64,000 nt of DNA from Rickettsiales bacterium (GTDB lineage: Bacteria > Pseudomonadota > Alphaproteobacteria > G027485855). The notes below the pieces were generated by a model. That model had not been told where the DNA came from and ran no database searches. It saw only the letters and a program-made list of their open reading frames with translations. The stretch spans positions 1 through 64,000 of the forward strand of contig JAIXQD010000020.1 of the NCBI GenBank assembly GCA_027485855.1, written 5' to 3'. The position numbers and the translations under genes are program-made. Shown here in pieces: positions 37,235-45,167 of the stretch (positions within the stretch are counted from its first letter, which is position 1; each line of letters starts with the position of its first letter).

Positions 37235-38070
37235 GGCTGCTCATTAAAGCCAAAGCGATAGCTCAGGCCAAGCCCAAGGCTGAGCTGCTGGTCATCGCCG
37301 CGCTGACGCACTAAGGGCGAGTCGGCGGCCTCATCGCCCAGCCAATCATAGCCACCAAAGGCAGTGAGCGACAGCGCTTGTGCCAGCGGCATCATCGCAA
37401 AAGCGCCAAAGCCGTAGGACACCAGGCCACCATCGGCATTATATTGGGCAAGGCCAGTGCCGGCCGATTGCGCGGCGTTTATGCCAAAATAAGTTTGGTT
37501 ATAATCTTGGCTGGCATAGGTCAGGCGCGGGCCCACCGAGAAACGCACCGGCCCAACATTATCGGCATAGTTTAAATTTGCATCGGCCACAAAGCCTTCA
37601 TGGCCGCCAAAACCTTGGCGCAATTCAAGGCGGCTTTGCACAACGCCCCAGCGATAATCAACAAAACCACCCACTTCAAGCGTGGCATCAATATCGCCCA
37701 TGCCGCGCAAAGCATTGGTGCCGCCATCGAGGGTGAAGGCGTTTTCGCCATCTTCATCGCGTCCAAATTCTACTTTAGCCAAGGGGCCAATTTTCCAGCC
37801 ATTTTGACCTGGTGCGCGGGTGACCACATTATAGCCCAAGCCCTCGGGCACCGAGGCAAATAACCGGTCTTTATATTGCACGCGCAAATCAGGCATCACC
37901 GACAAATTGTAATCTTTAGAGCCAGTAAAGGCCGGCGCATAAAGACTGGCCGCACCCGCACTGATGGTCCAATCCTGTTGTGGTGGCCGACCTTGCGCTT
38001 GCTCTTGTGCTTGCGCAAGAGTGGTGAGCGACAAAAATAAAGATGCAGCTAAAAGCGAACGATTAAGCAT
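37231..38070 (-). CDS. MipA/OmpV-family outer membrane protein
   Basis: A 279-residue outer-membrane barrel. The start is ATG 38070, preceded by GAGGA at eight bases, opening a signal peptide MLNRSLLAASLFLSLTTLAQA. Beyond it the sequence alternates as a barrel: DWTISAGAASLYAPAFTGSKDYNLS, then VMPDLRVQYKDRLFASVPEG, and it ends LGLGLSYRFGF, the expected C-terminal aromatic. MipA/OmpV proteins are scaffold or transport-type barrels of uncertain substrate. Convergent with the DUF971 gene, overlapping by four bases. Confidence 0.88.
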   Translation of the reverse strand: MLNRSLLAASLFLSLTTLAQAQEQAQGRPPQQDWTISAGAASLYAPAFTGSKDYNLSVMPDLRVQYKDRLFASVPEGLGYNVVTRAPGQNGWKIGPLAKVEFGRDEDGENAFTLDGGTNALRGMGDIDATLEVGGFVDYRWGVVQSRLELRQGFGGHEGFVADANLNYADNVGPVRFSVGPRLTYASQDYNQTYFGINAAQSAGTGLAQYNADGGLVSYGFGAFAMMPLAQALSLTAFGGYDWLGDEAADSPLVRQRGDDQQLSLGLGLSYRFGFNEQP

Positions 38071-38098
38071 AAGATATGTCCTCGTTATGATGATAATT

Positions 38099-38126
38099 GA
38101 GATAGTGCTAAACCGCATAAAGTCAA
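38099..38126 (-). promoter_or_regulatory. Predicted promoter of mipA-like gene
   Basis: On the minus strand TTGACT (38121-38126) and TATCTC (38099-38104) are spaced 16 bases. A run of T's lies just upstream of the -35, resembling an UP element. The start codon is at 38070 with a GAGGA site between. Confidence 0.4.
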
Positions 38127-38181
38127 AAAAAAAATTATGCCCTACCCTGCTATTATAAAACATAAAGCCAGACCGCTTCAC

Positions 38182-38259
38182 GGCTTTTGCCTTAAGTGTT
38201 TAGCTCTAAGGTTTTTGCCCGAGGGTATCTGCCCTAAGGTTTTTGCCCTAGGGTTTCTG
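38182..38259. repeat. 14-bp tandem array at the mlaC 3' end
   Basis: Five consecutive 14-bp units (38190-38259) resembling ccctaaggtttttg, plus a partial copy from 38182, run from just past the mlaC stop into its last codons. The closest pair (38204-38217 and 38232-38245) differs in only one base. The mlaC stop (38248-38250) is inside the last unit. Confidence 0.9.
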
Positions 38260-38901
38260 TGAGGCCTTATTATCGGCCACGCGCTCACGCAGCAATTTTA
38301 ACAGCCCCTCAACCTCGCCATTATTGCGTTGAATAACGCTGGCAAACTCGGCGCGTTGTGTGGTGGCCATGCTCACGCCTTCTACAATCACATCATGAAT
38401 TTTAAAGCCGGTGGGGCTGGATTTAACCCGCCAATCAACGCCCACGGGGCCGGTGTTACGCATAATGGTGGATTGCACCAAAAACCCCTCATCGCCATCA
38501 TTGCGGGTGCTTTGAATGCTAAAAGTTTCGCCCGAGTATAAGTTAAAACGATCCGAATAAATGCGCTCGCACAGTTGGAAAAATAAATCGAGATATTCTT
38601 TTTGTTGTTCGGGTGTGGCCAAGCGCCAATAGCGGCCCAAAACAAATTTAGCAATGGTCGGTAGCTCAAAATTTTGTGCAAGCAGCTCATTAAAAATTTT
38701 GCGGCGAACATCGTTGGTGGTTTTGGGGTCGGCTAAAACTTCCAGCACCCGATTGCCCAGCTTTTGCACATACTCGCCTTGCGGGCTCATTGGCTGAACA
38801 GCCGTCTCAGCTTTTGCGGCCGGCGTTTCTGTGGCTAAAGCGCCAACGGGCAGTAACAGCTGCACAACAAGAGCAAATACAACAAGTGACAAAAACTTCA
38901 T
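38248..38901 (-). CDS. mlaC: MlaC/Ttg2D-type phospholipid-binding protein
   Basis: A periplasmic lipid carrier of the Mla pathway. The 217-residue precursor starts with a signal peptide (MKFLSLVVFALVVQLLLPVG) and contains the MlaC hallmarks: RRKIFNELLAQNFELPTIAKF, LGRYWRLATPEQQKEYLDLF, and DWRVKSSPTGFKIHDVIVEG, which form the lipid cavity. A GGAG site lies eight bases upstream. No other mla gene is adjacent in this window, so it stands apart from an MlaFED operon or that lies elsewhere. Confidence 0.92.
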   Translation of the reverse strand: MKFLSLVVFALVVQLLLPVGALATETPAAKAETAVQPMSPQGEYVQKLGNRVLEVLADPKTTNDVRRKIFNELLAQNFELPTIAKFVLGRYWRLATPEQQKEYLDLFFQLCERIYSDRFNLYSGETFSIQSTRNDGDEGFLVQSTIMRNTGPVGVDWRVKSSPTGFKIHDVIVEGVSMATTQRAEFASVIQRNNGEVEGLLKLLRERVADNKASQKP

Positions 38902-38959
38902 GGGTAATCTCCAAAAGGTCGTTGCGCGAAGCCAACATATTGCACCATCTTATATAGCG

Positions 38960-38965
38960 TATAAT
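38960..38965 (+). promoter_or_regulatory. Candidate -10 element upstream of acnA
   Basis: A consensus TATAAT at 38960-38965 lies upstream of acnA. No good -35 is spaced correctly before it. It would place transcription about 20 bases before the palindrome at 38987. Confidence 0.35.
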
Positions 38966-38986
38966 TATGGCTTTGCTAAGAATTTT

Positions 38987-39003
38987 GACTACACTGTGTA
39001 GTC
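38987..39003. promoter_or_regulatory. 17-bp perfect palindrome upstream of acnA (candidate operator)
   Basis: GACTACACTGTGTAGTC is an 8-bp perfect inverted repeat with a single central base. It sits 29 bases before the acnA start, overlaps a TTGACT hexamer, and lies just downstream of a TATAAT. It has the look of a dimeric repressor site. The regulator is unknown; dyads with TAC/GTA arms are bound by winged-helix repressors such as BlaI/MecI. Confidence 0.6.
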
Positions 39004-39031
39004 GATTCTTTTACCCAATGGGAGCCCCCTT

Positions 39032-41740
39032 ATGACAATCATTTGTGGACAAGATAGCCTTAAAACCCGCCAAAGCCTCAATATCGGCGGACAAAGCTAT
39101 GCTTATTATAGCTTGCCTGCCGCAGCTGCGGCCTTGGGTGGGGCGTCTGTATTACAGCAACTGCCCTTTAGCCTTAAAATTTTGCTTGAAAATCTTTTGC
39201 GCTATGAAGATGGCCGCAGCGTTTCAGTGGACGACATTAAAGCCATCGGCGCGTGGCTGGCCGAGCGCAAAAGCGACCGCGAAATCAGCTATCGGCCCGC
39301 GCGCGTGCTGATGCAAGATTTTACCGGCGTACCTGCCGTGGTCGATTTAGCCGCCATGCGTGAAGCCATGCAAGATTTGGGCGGCAACCCTGAAAAAATC
39401 AACCCGCTATCAGCCGTTGATTTGGTCATTGACCATTCAGTGATGGTGGATGAGTTTGGCAATGCGCGCGCCTTTCAAGCCAATGTTGACCGCGAGTTTG
39501 AGCGCAATGGCGAGCGTTATGCATTTTTGCGCTGGGGGCAAAAAGCCTTTCGCAATTTCCGCGTGGTGCCACCGGGCACCGGCATTTGCCATCAGGTCAA
39601 TCTTGAATATCTGGCGCAAGTGACATGGGTTGATGCCGACCAAAATGGCGCACAAGTGGCCTATCCTGACACACTGGTTGGCACCGATAGCCACACCACC
39701 ATGATTAACGGCCTTGGCGTTTTGGGCTGGGGCGTGGGCGGCATTGAAGCCGAGGCCGCCATGCTGGGCCAGCCGGTCTCCATGCTTATCCCTGAGGTTG
39801 TTGGTTTTAAACTGACGGGCACCATGCGCGAGGGCACCACCGCCACCGACCTTGTGCTGATGGTCACGCAAATGCTGCGCAAAAAAGGCGTGGTCAATAA
39901 GTTTGTTGAGTTTTACGGCGAAGGCATAAGCCAGCTCAGCCTTGCCGACCGCGCCACCATTGCCAATATGGCCCCTGAATATGGCGCCACTTGCGGCATT
40001 TTCCCGATTGATGCCGAGACCATAAAATATCTGCGCTTTAGCGGGCGCGATGAAGCACGCATTGCGCTGGTTGAGGCCTATGCCAAAGCGCAAGGCATGT
40101 GGCACGATGCCACAACGGCCGAGCCCGTTTTTACCGATACACTCACGCTTGATTTAGGCAGTGTTGAGCCAAGCCTTGCTGGCCCCAAACGCCCGCAAGA
40201 CCGCGTGGCTTTGTCCAAACTGGCCAGCAATTTCCGCGAAGCACTCAGCAAAGAGTTTAAAGTTGAAGGCGCTGACCAACAAAAACGTGCGGCCGTGTCT
40301 AACAGCAATTTTGAGATTAAGCATGGCGATGTGGTCATTGCCGCTATTACCAGCTGCACCAATACCTCTAACCCATCGGTGATGGTGGCAGCAGGCTTGG
40401 TGGCACGCAAAGCCCGCGCCATGGGCCTTAGTGTTAAGCCTTGGGTGAAAACCTCGCTGGCGCCGGGCTCACAAGTAGTGACAGACTATCTCGATGCCGC
40501 AGGTCTTTCGGCCGATCTTGATGCCATGGGCTTTAATTTAGTCGGCTATGGTTGCACCACCTGCATTGGTAATTCAGGCCCGCTGCCCGAAGCCATTAGC
40601 ACGGCCATTGAGCAAAATAAAATTGTGGCCGCCGCCGTGTTATCGGGTAATCGCAATTTTGAAGGGCGTGTGCACCCTAATTGTCAGGCCAATTATTTAG
40701 CCTCGCCGCCTTTGGTGGTGGCCTATGCTTTGGCCGGCAATATGCTGCTTGATCTCACCACCGAGCCGCTTGGCACTGGCGCGAATGGTCAGCCAGTCTT
40801 TTTGCGCGATATCTGGCCCAGCAATGACGAAATCAGCAAAACTGTGCAGGCCGCCCTTACGCCGGCCATGTTCAAAAACCGTTATGGCAATGTCTTTGCC
40901 GGCCCGGCCTCATGGCAAAGCATCAAGGTGACTGAAAGCCTGACCTACCCTTGGGAGGACAGCTCAACCTATGTGAAAAAGCCAACCTTGTTTGATGGCA
41001 TCACCGCAACGCCAACCCCGCGCACCGATATTTTAGGCGCACGGCTTTTGGCGCTGTTTGGCGATAGTATCACCACCGACCATATCAGCCCCGCGGGTGA
41101 TATTAAAAAATCCAGCCCCGCTGGCACTTATTTAACCGAGCGGCAGGTGCGCCCAATAGACTTTAATTCCTATGGGGCACGTCGCGGCAATCATGAAATC
41201 ATGATGCGCGGCACCTTTGCCAATATCCGCATCAAAAATGAGCTGATGGGCGGCGCTGAAGGCGGCAATACTAAGCACTACCCGTCTGGCCAAACACTCA
41301 GCATTTATGATGCGGCGATGGAATATGCCAAAACCAACACGCCGCTTATTGTTGTGGCTGGCAAAGAATATGGCACAGGCTCAAGCCGCGATTGGGCAGC
41401 CAAAGGCCCGCGCTTGCAAGGCGTGCGCGCCGTCATTGCTGAAAGCTTTGAGCGCATCCATCGCAGCAACTTAGTGGGTATGGGTATCTTGCCGCTTGAG
41501 TTTACGGGCGGCACAACCAGACATAGCCTTAAGCTAGATGGCAGCGAAAGCTTCGATATTGTCGGCATTGCGGCGGGGCTTAAACCACGGCAAGAGCTGA
41601 TGGTGCGCCTCAAACGCGCCGATGGCACCGTGCAAGAGTTTAGCACACGCTGCCGCATCGATACGCTGGATGAAATCGAATATTATAAAAATGATGGCAT
41701 CTTGCAATATGTGTTACGCAGCATCAAAAACCGTGGGTAA
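39032..41740 (+). CDS. acnA: Aconitate hydratase A
   Basis: Interconverts citrate and isocitrate in the TCA cycle, with a 4Fe-4S cluster. The 902-residue protein has the cluster cysteines in ITSCTNTSNPSVM (first Cys) and GYGCTTCIGNSGPL (two Cys). Substrate motifs are LVGTDSHTTMINGLGVLGWG, RGNHEIMMRGTFANIRI and GEEYGxGSSR-like AGKEYGTGSSRDWAAKGP. Swivel domain is intact. Length matches the family. GGGAG precedes the ATG by eight bases. Monocistronic, closed by the terminator at 41783. Confidence 0.98.
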   Translation: MTIICGQDSLKTRQSLNIGGQSYAYYSLPAAAAALGGASVLQQLPFSLKILLENLLRYEDGRSVSVDDIKAIGAWLAERKSDREISYRPARVLMQDFTGVPAVVDLAAMREAMQDLGGNPEKINPLSAVDLVIDHSVMVDEFGNARAFQANVDREFERNGERYAFLRWGQKAFRNFRVVPPGTGICHQVNLEYLAQVTWVDADQNGAQVAYPDTLVGTDSHTTMINGLGVLGWGVGGIEAEAAMLGQPVSMLIPEVVGFKLTGTMREGTTATDLVLMVTQMLRKKGVVNKFVEFYGEGISQLSLADRATIANMAPEYGATCGIFPIDAETIKYLRFSGRDEARIALVEAYAKAQGMWHDATTAEPVFTDTLTLDLGSVEPSLAGPKRPQDRVALSKLASNFREALSKEFKVEGADQQKRAAVSNSNFEIKHGDVVIAAITSCTNTSNPSVMVAAGLVARKARAMGLSVKPWVKTSLAPGSQVVTDYLDAAGLSADLDAMGFNLVGYGCTTCIGNSGPLPEAISTAIEQNKIVAAAVLSGNRNFEGRVHPNCQANYLASPPLVVAYALAGNMLLDLTTEPLGTGANGQPVFLRDIWPSNDEISKTVQAALTPAMFKNRYGNVFAGPASWQSIKVTESLTYPWEDSSTYVKKPTLFDGITATPTPRTDILGARLLALFGDSITTDHISPAGDIKKSSPAGTYLTERQVRPIDFNSYGARRGNHEIMMRGTFANIRIKNELMGGAEGGNTKHYPSGQTLSIYDAAMEYAKTNTPLIVVAGKEYGTGSSRDWAAKGPRLQGVRAVIAESFERIHRSNLVGMGILPLEFTGGTTRHSLKLDGSESFDIVGIAAGLKPRQELMVRLKRADGTVQEFSTRCRIDTLDEIEYYKNDGILQYVLRSIKNRG

Positions 41741-41782
41741 AAACGCTGGCAAAAGAGCCAGCTCTTGATGCAGTATAATTAG

Positions 41783-41812
41783 GGGGCGGCCACAAAGGCT
41801 GCCCCTTTTTTT
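41783..41812 (+). terminator. Rho-independent terminator of acnA
   Basis: GGGGCGGC/GCTGCCCC forms an 8-bp stem (one G-U pair) with a seven-base loop, directly followed by seven T's. It lies 43 bases after the acnA stop and before the convergent gene at 41833. Confidence 0.92.
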
Positions 41813-41832
41813 GGCCGCCTATAGTAGCGCCC

Positions 41833-42822
41833 TTAGGGCACTTGTACATAGGGTGAGTAAGTCCAAATCAGCCTTGTGCGCGCCTCATCTTCGTAAAACT
41901 CGATAGCTTCAAGCGAGCTTTCAAAATTAAGATCTTTTTGCAAAAACTCATCTTTATCGGTGCCGGCGACTAAGGGCTCGACATAATTCATGCTCAGCAA
42001 AATACGCGCATAAACGATGCGGTCGATATTTTTGGCCATATTCAGCCGCATCACCAATGTTTCGGCCTTTTGTGGCGACATGGGAATGCCGCTTAAACTA
42101 AAAGGCTCATCCAGCCGCGCCCAAAACACATTGGGCAAAAAACGAATTTTATATTTTACGCAAATATCCTCTTCGCGCTCGGCCATGCGAAACGCATTGA
42201 CCTGCTTGATAACAGATTTTGGCGCAAACAAAAATTGCTCTTGGTCAAAATCATATTTATCGAGCTGAATTTTAGAAATCAGCTCAAAGCCAGTGGGGAA
42301 ATTATCGCGCTGGGCCATCACCTGCTCGCGCAGTTTTTCGCGCACGCGCCGCCACTGAAACTCATCATTCATATAGCGCGAGAAAATAGAGCACTCAACC
42401 ATCAGCGCATATTCATCAAGCTGTGCATCATCGGTTAAATCGATGCCGCCCATACGCACCAACACTTGCATTATATTGGTGAGCGTCATCGGCGCGTAAT
42501 CGGTGTTTTTTATTTGTGTGGTGGCGGCGGCTAAGGGCGCGGCTTTAGGTGCCTCGGTAACAGGCGGGGGCGCGGCAAATTCAGCCGTGGGTTTATCGGT
42601 TTGTTTTTGCAGCGTTGAGCCAGTTGAGGTTTTAATGCCTGAAGGGTCGGTATTAGCCAAAGCCGGCACAGCAAACAACAGGGCCAGCACAAAAACGAAT
42701 TGGCACAAAACTAATTGGTACGGGCCAATTATCCGGCACAGGCCAGGGCGGCAATTTTTTGCATAAGACTGGGCAAGCCAATTTGGGCGGGCTCTTGCAA
42801 AATTGTCTGTTTTGGCCACCAT
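41833..42822 (-). CDS. Hypothetical exported or membrane-anchored protein
   Basis: A 329-residue protein of unrecognised family. The ATG at 42822 lies inside the mutY coding region but follows a perfect AAGGAG at seven bases spacing, so it is taken as start. This gives a long basic leader before a hydrophobic segment (a CQFVFVLALLFAVPALA core) that ends in a good signal cleavage motif ALA-N. The mature part has a Pro/Ala/Thr linker to about residue 95, then a folded region (LTNIMQVLVRMGGIDLTDDAQLDEYALMVEC and FSRYMNDEFQWRR). It ends TYSPYVQVP. The 94-base overlap with mutY implies coupled expression. Function is unknown. Confidence 0.72.
   Translation of the reverse strand: MVAKTDNFARARPNWLAQSYAKNCRPGLCRIIGPYQLVLCQFVFVLALLFAVPALANTDPSGIKTSTGSTLQKQTDKPTAEFAAPPPVTEAPKAAPLAAATTQIKNTDYAPMTLTNIMQVLVRMGGIDLTDDAQLDEYALMVECSIFSRYMNDEFQWRRVREKLREQVMAQRDNFPTGFELISKIQLDKYDFDQEQFLFAPKSVIKQVNAFRMAEREEDICVKYKIRFLPNVFWARLDEPFSLSGIPMSPQKAETLVMRLNMAKNIDRIVYARILLSMNYVEPLVAGTDKDEFLQKDLNFESSLEAIEFYEDEARTRLIWTYSPYVQVP
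42691..42721. repeat. Tandem 15/16-bp pair next to the mutY stop
   Basis: On the minus strand GTACCAATTAGTTTT (42707-42721) is followed by GTGCCAATTCGTTTTT (42691-42706), just after the mutY stop and within the leader of the overlapping gene. They repeat the VLCQF/VFV hydrophobic residues of the leader. Confidence 0.7.
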
Positions 42823-43865
42823 AACGCCTCTCCTTGTTTATGCAATTGTTGGCTCACTGTTTTTTCTAAACGCGGCAAACGCAATAGTATAACTCTAACA
42901 TCTAATATAAAATGGGTAAAAACATGGCGAACAACGCCCTCAATATAGTTAGCTTTATAGCCAGCTTTTGGCGGCAGGCCCATTTCAGCCAAAATTTTTG
43001 CGGCATCAGCCCATGGCGCGCGCGTTTTTGCCACAAGCCACGCGCTGCTGGGCACTTCAAGCATACCGCCCAGTAAGCCTTGCTGCGGGCGACGGCGCAG
43101 CCAAATCTTGGCTTTTTTACCCTGGCCCAGCTCAAGCCAGACCGCCACCGCCCGCTTATAAGGCTTTGCTTGCTTTTGCACCCGCTGCGGCAGGCTTTTA
43201 GTGAGGCCTTGTTGTTTTGCGGCACAAAACGGGGCTAAGGGGCAATCATCACAGCGCGGGTTTTTGGGCAAGCAAATGCGTGCACCAATATCCATAAGCG
43301 CTTGCGCCATGTCACCCGCGCGTTGTTTAGGGGTTAAGACCGCGCTTTGTTGCCACACAATTTTGCGCAATTGCGGCGGCGCTGTTTTTATGGCCAAAAG
43401 CCGAGAAAAAACCCGCTCTAAATTACCATCAATCGGTAACACAGCTTGGCCAAAGGCAAAGGCCGCAATAGCCGATGCGGTATATTCGCCAATGCCTTTA
43501 ATTTGCCGTAACGTTGCAATATTATCGGGCATGCGGCCATGATGCTCTTGCACCAGCTGTTGTGCTGCGGCATGCAAATTACGCGCCCGCGCATAATAAC
43601 CCAAGCCCGCCCATAGGCGCAGCACATCGGCCTGCTCGGCCTTGGCTAAGGCGGCGATATTGGGCCAATGTTCGATAAAGCGCAAAAAATAGGGCTGTAC
43701 TGCGGCCACGGTTGTTTGCTGCAACATAATTTCAGACAGCCACACATGGTATGGATCAGGCTTGCGCCCGTCTTTATAGCGCCATGGCAAATCGCGACTA
43801 TTTTTATCGTACCAGCGCAACAAACTCTGTTGCAGGCGTGAAATCTCTTTGGCGCTTAAACTCAT
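42729..43865 (-). CDS. mutY: A/G-specific adenine glycosylase MutY
   Basis: Removes adenine mispaired with 8-oxoguanine. From ATG 43865 the protein is 378 residues. The helix-hairpin-helix and catalytic region contains WLSEIMLQQT (catalytic Glu), LPIDGNLERV (conserved Asp), and the HhH motif LRQIKGIGEYTASAI. A 4Fe-4S cluster of form C-x6-C-x2-C-x5-C (CLPKNPRCDDCPLAPFC) follows. The C-terminal ~120 residues are the Nudix-like 8-oxoG recognition domain (WLRRRPQQGLLGGMLEVPSS). It is divergent from the DUF721 gene with 17 bases between starts. Confidence 0.95.
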   Translation of the reverse strand: MSLSAKEISRLQQSLLRWYDKNSRDLPWRYKDGRKPDPYHVWLSEIMLQQTTVAAVQPYFLRFIEHWPNIAALAKAEQADVLRLWAGLGYYARARNLHAAAQQLVQEHHGRMPDNIATLRQIKGIGEYTASAIAAFAFGQAVLPIDGNLERVFSRLLAIKTAPPQLRKIVWQQSAVLTPKQRAGDMAQALMDIGARICLPKNPRCDDCPLAPFCAAKQQGLTKSLPQRVQKQAKPYKRAVAVWLELGQGKKAKIWLRRRPQQGLLGGMLEVPSSAWLVAKTRAPWADAAKILAEMGLPPKAGYKANYIEGVVRHVFTHFILDVRVILLRLPRLEKTVSQQLHKQGEALWWPKQTILQEPAQIGLPSLMQKIAALACAG

Positions 43866-43882
43866 TGTGCTTATATAACGCC

Positions 43883-44380
43883 ATGAGCCAAAAAGACCAA
43901 CCACACTATCGCGGCCCGCACCAAATGCCGCGGCTGCTTAATCAGGTGGCGAAACAAGCTGTCGGCCATGGCTGGCAAGATTACGGCACGCTTTTGCAAC
44001 ATTGGCGCGAGATTATGGGTGACGAAATCGCCCCACACACAACGCCCATAAAAATTAGCCTGCCCGCCCGCCGCAGCAGCGACGCCACCCCAGGCACACT
44101 ACATATCGCCGCCCCCGCCGCCTTGGCCGCACAAATGCAAATGGAAACGCCAAAATTATTGGCTCGGCTCAATAGCTTTTTTGGCTATCAGGCTTTTGGC
44201 CGGCTGGTTTTTGCCCCCAGCACTAAAAAGCTAAACGCCAAAAAGTTAAGGTCGAATAAAGGATTAGCGCCCAGTTTTGAGCCAATTTCTGAAGATGTCA
44301 TTAACCAAACTCGCGACATTTTAGATAAAGATGTCAGTGAGGCTCTCGCAGCTCTCGCCAAAACTCTTAATGCGCGTTAA
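43883..44380 (+). CDS. DUF721 (DciA-like) protein
   Basis: A 165-residue protein starting at ATG 43883. A conserved N-terminal core, RGPHQMPRLLNQVAKQAVGHGWQDYGTLLQHWREIMGD, is followed by a strand KISLPARR and an A-A-P-A-A-L-A-A-Q-M-Q helix, the KH-like DUF721 fold. In Vibrio and Caulobacter relatives DciA loads or assists the DnaB replicative helicase; that role is transferred here by family only. It ends with a basic linker and a charged helix. Divergent from mutY; followed 70 bases later by the DsbA-like gene. Confidence 0.8.
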   Translation: MSQKDQPHYRGPHQMPRLLNQVAKQAVGHGWQDYGTLLQHWREIMGDEIAPHTTPIKISLPARRSSDATPGTLHIAAPAALAAQMQMETPKLLARLNSFFGYQAFGRLVFAPSTKKLNAKKLRSNKGLAPSFEPISEDVINQTRDILDKDVSEALAALAKTLNAR

Positions 44381-44450
44381 TATAGTCTTGTCTTATTGAG
44401 CCAATTCCGGCACACTTCATCCACAACATCTAGTAGGTCGAGGCCTAAAA

Positions 44451-45149
44451 ATGACCCAAAAAGCCATATCTGTAGCAATGCGAATCGCTTTTGCCGCGCT
44501 TTTCCTTATGGCGGCACAAATTATGAACAGCAGCTTAACCTTTGCCGCCGATTCAGCGCCCAGCAGCGCCGCAAAACTTGATGAGCGCGTTTTGGGCGAT
44601 GCCAAAGCCCCAATAACTGTTATTGAATATGCCTCACTGACCTGCAGCCACTGCGCCCATTTTCATAACAACACTCTGCCCGAGCTTAAAAAGCTTTATA
44701 TCGACACCGGCAAGATACGCCTCATTTTCCGTGACTTCCCCAATGATGCCCGCGCCTTGCTGGCGGCCAAACTCAGCCGCTGCTTATCGCCCACAGCCTA
44801 TTTTCCTTTTATATCGCTGTTGATGCAGCATCAAAAAGAATGGGCCTTTAGCAAAACCGAGGCCGAGCTTTATGGCTATGCCTCGCAAGCCGGTCTCTCG
44901 CGTGAGGCGGCCAAAGCCTGCGTCGAGCAAAAACCGCTGGAAGATTTTTTGCTGCAACGTCGCCTAGAGGCCGAACAAAAATATAAAATCACCGGCACGC
45001 CGGCCTTTATCATCAATGAGGGGCAAGAAGTTATTAGTGGCTCGCAACCCGTGCAAAAATTTGCCGCCACCTTCGACCGCCTGCTTGAGAAAAAAGACCC
45101 CGCAGCACCCGCACCAACCACTCCCGCCCCTACTCCCACCAAGCCCTAA
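44451..45149 (+). CDS. DsbA-like periplasmic thiol:disulfide oxidoreductase
   Basis: A 232-residue secreted thioredoxin-fold protein. The N-terminus carries a signal-like stretch (MRIAFAALFLMAAQIMNSSL, then TFAADS). The redox motif is CSHC in EYASLTCSHCAHFHNN. The helical insertion and cis-Pro segment ITGTPAFIIN place it in the DsbA/thioredoxin_4 group. It has a Pro/Thr/Ala tail. It may oxidise envelope proteins with DsbB, whose gene is at 55889 in this window. GAGG lies nine bases before the ATG. It precedes smc by 18 bases, so they could be cotranscribed. Confidence 0.87.
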   Translation: MTQKAISVAMRIAFAALFLMAAQIMNSSLTFAADSAPSSAAKLDERVLGDAKAPITVIEYASLTCSHCAHFHNNTLPELKKLYIDTGKIRLIFRDFPNDARALLAAKLSRCLSPTAYFPFISLLMQHQKEWAFSKTEAELYGYASQAGLSREAAKACVEQKPLEDFLLQRRLEAEQKYKITGTPAFIINEGQEVISGSQPVQKFAATFDRLLEKKDPAAPAPTTPAPTPTKP

Positions 45150-45167
45150 TCACTCGGAGCTTCACCT

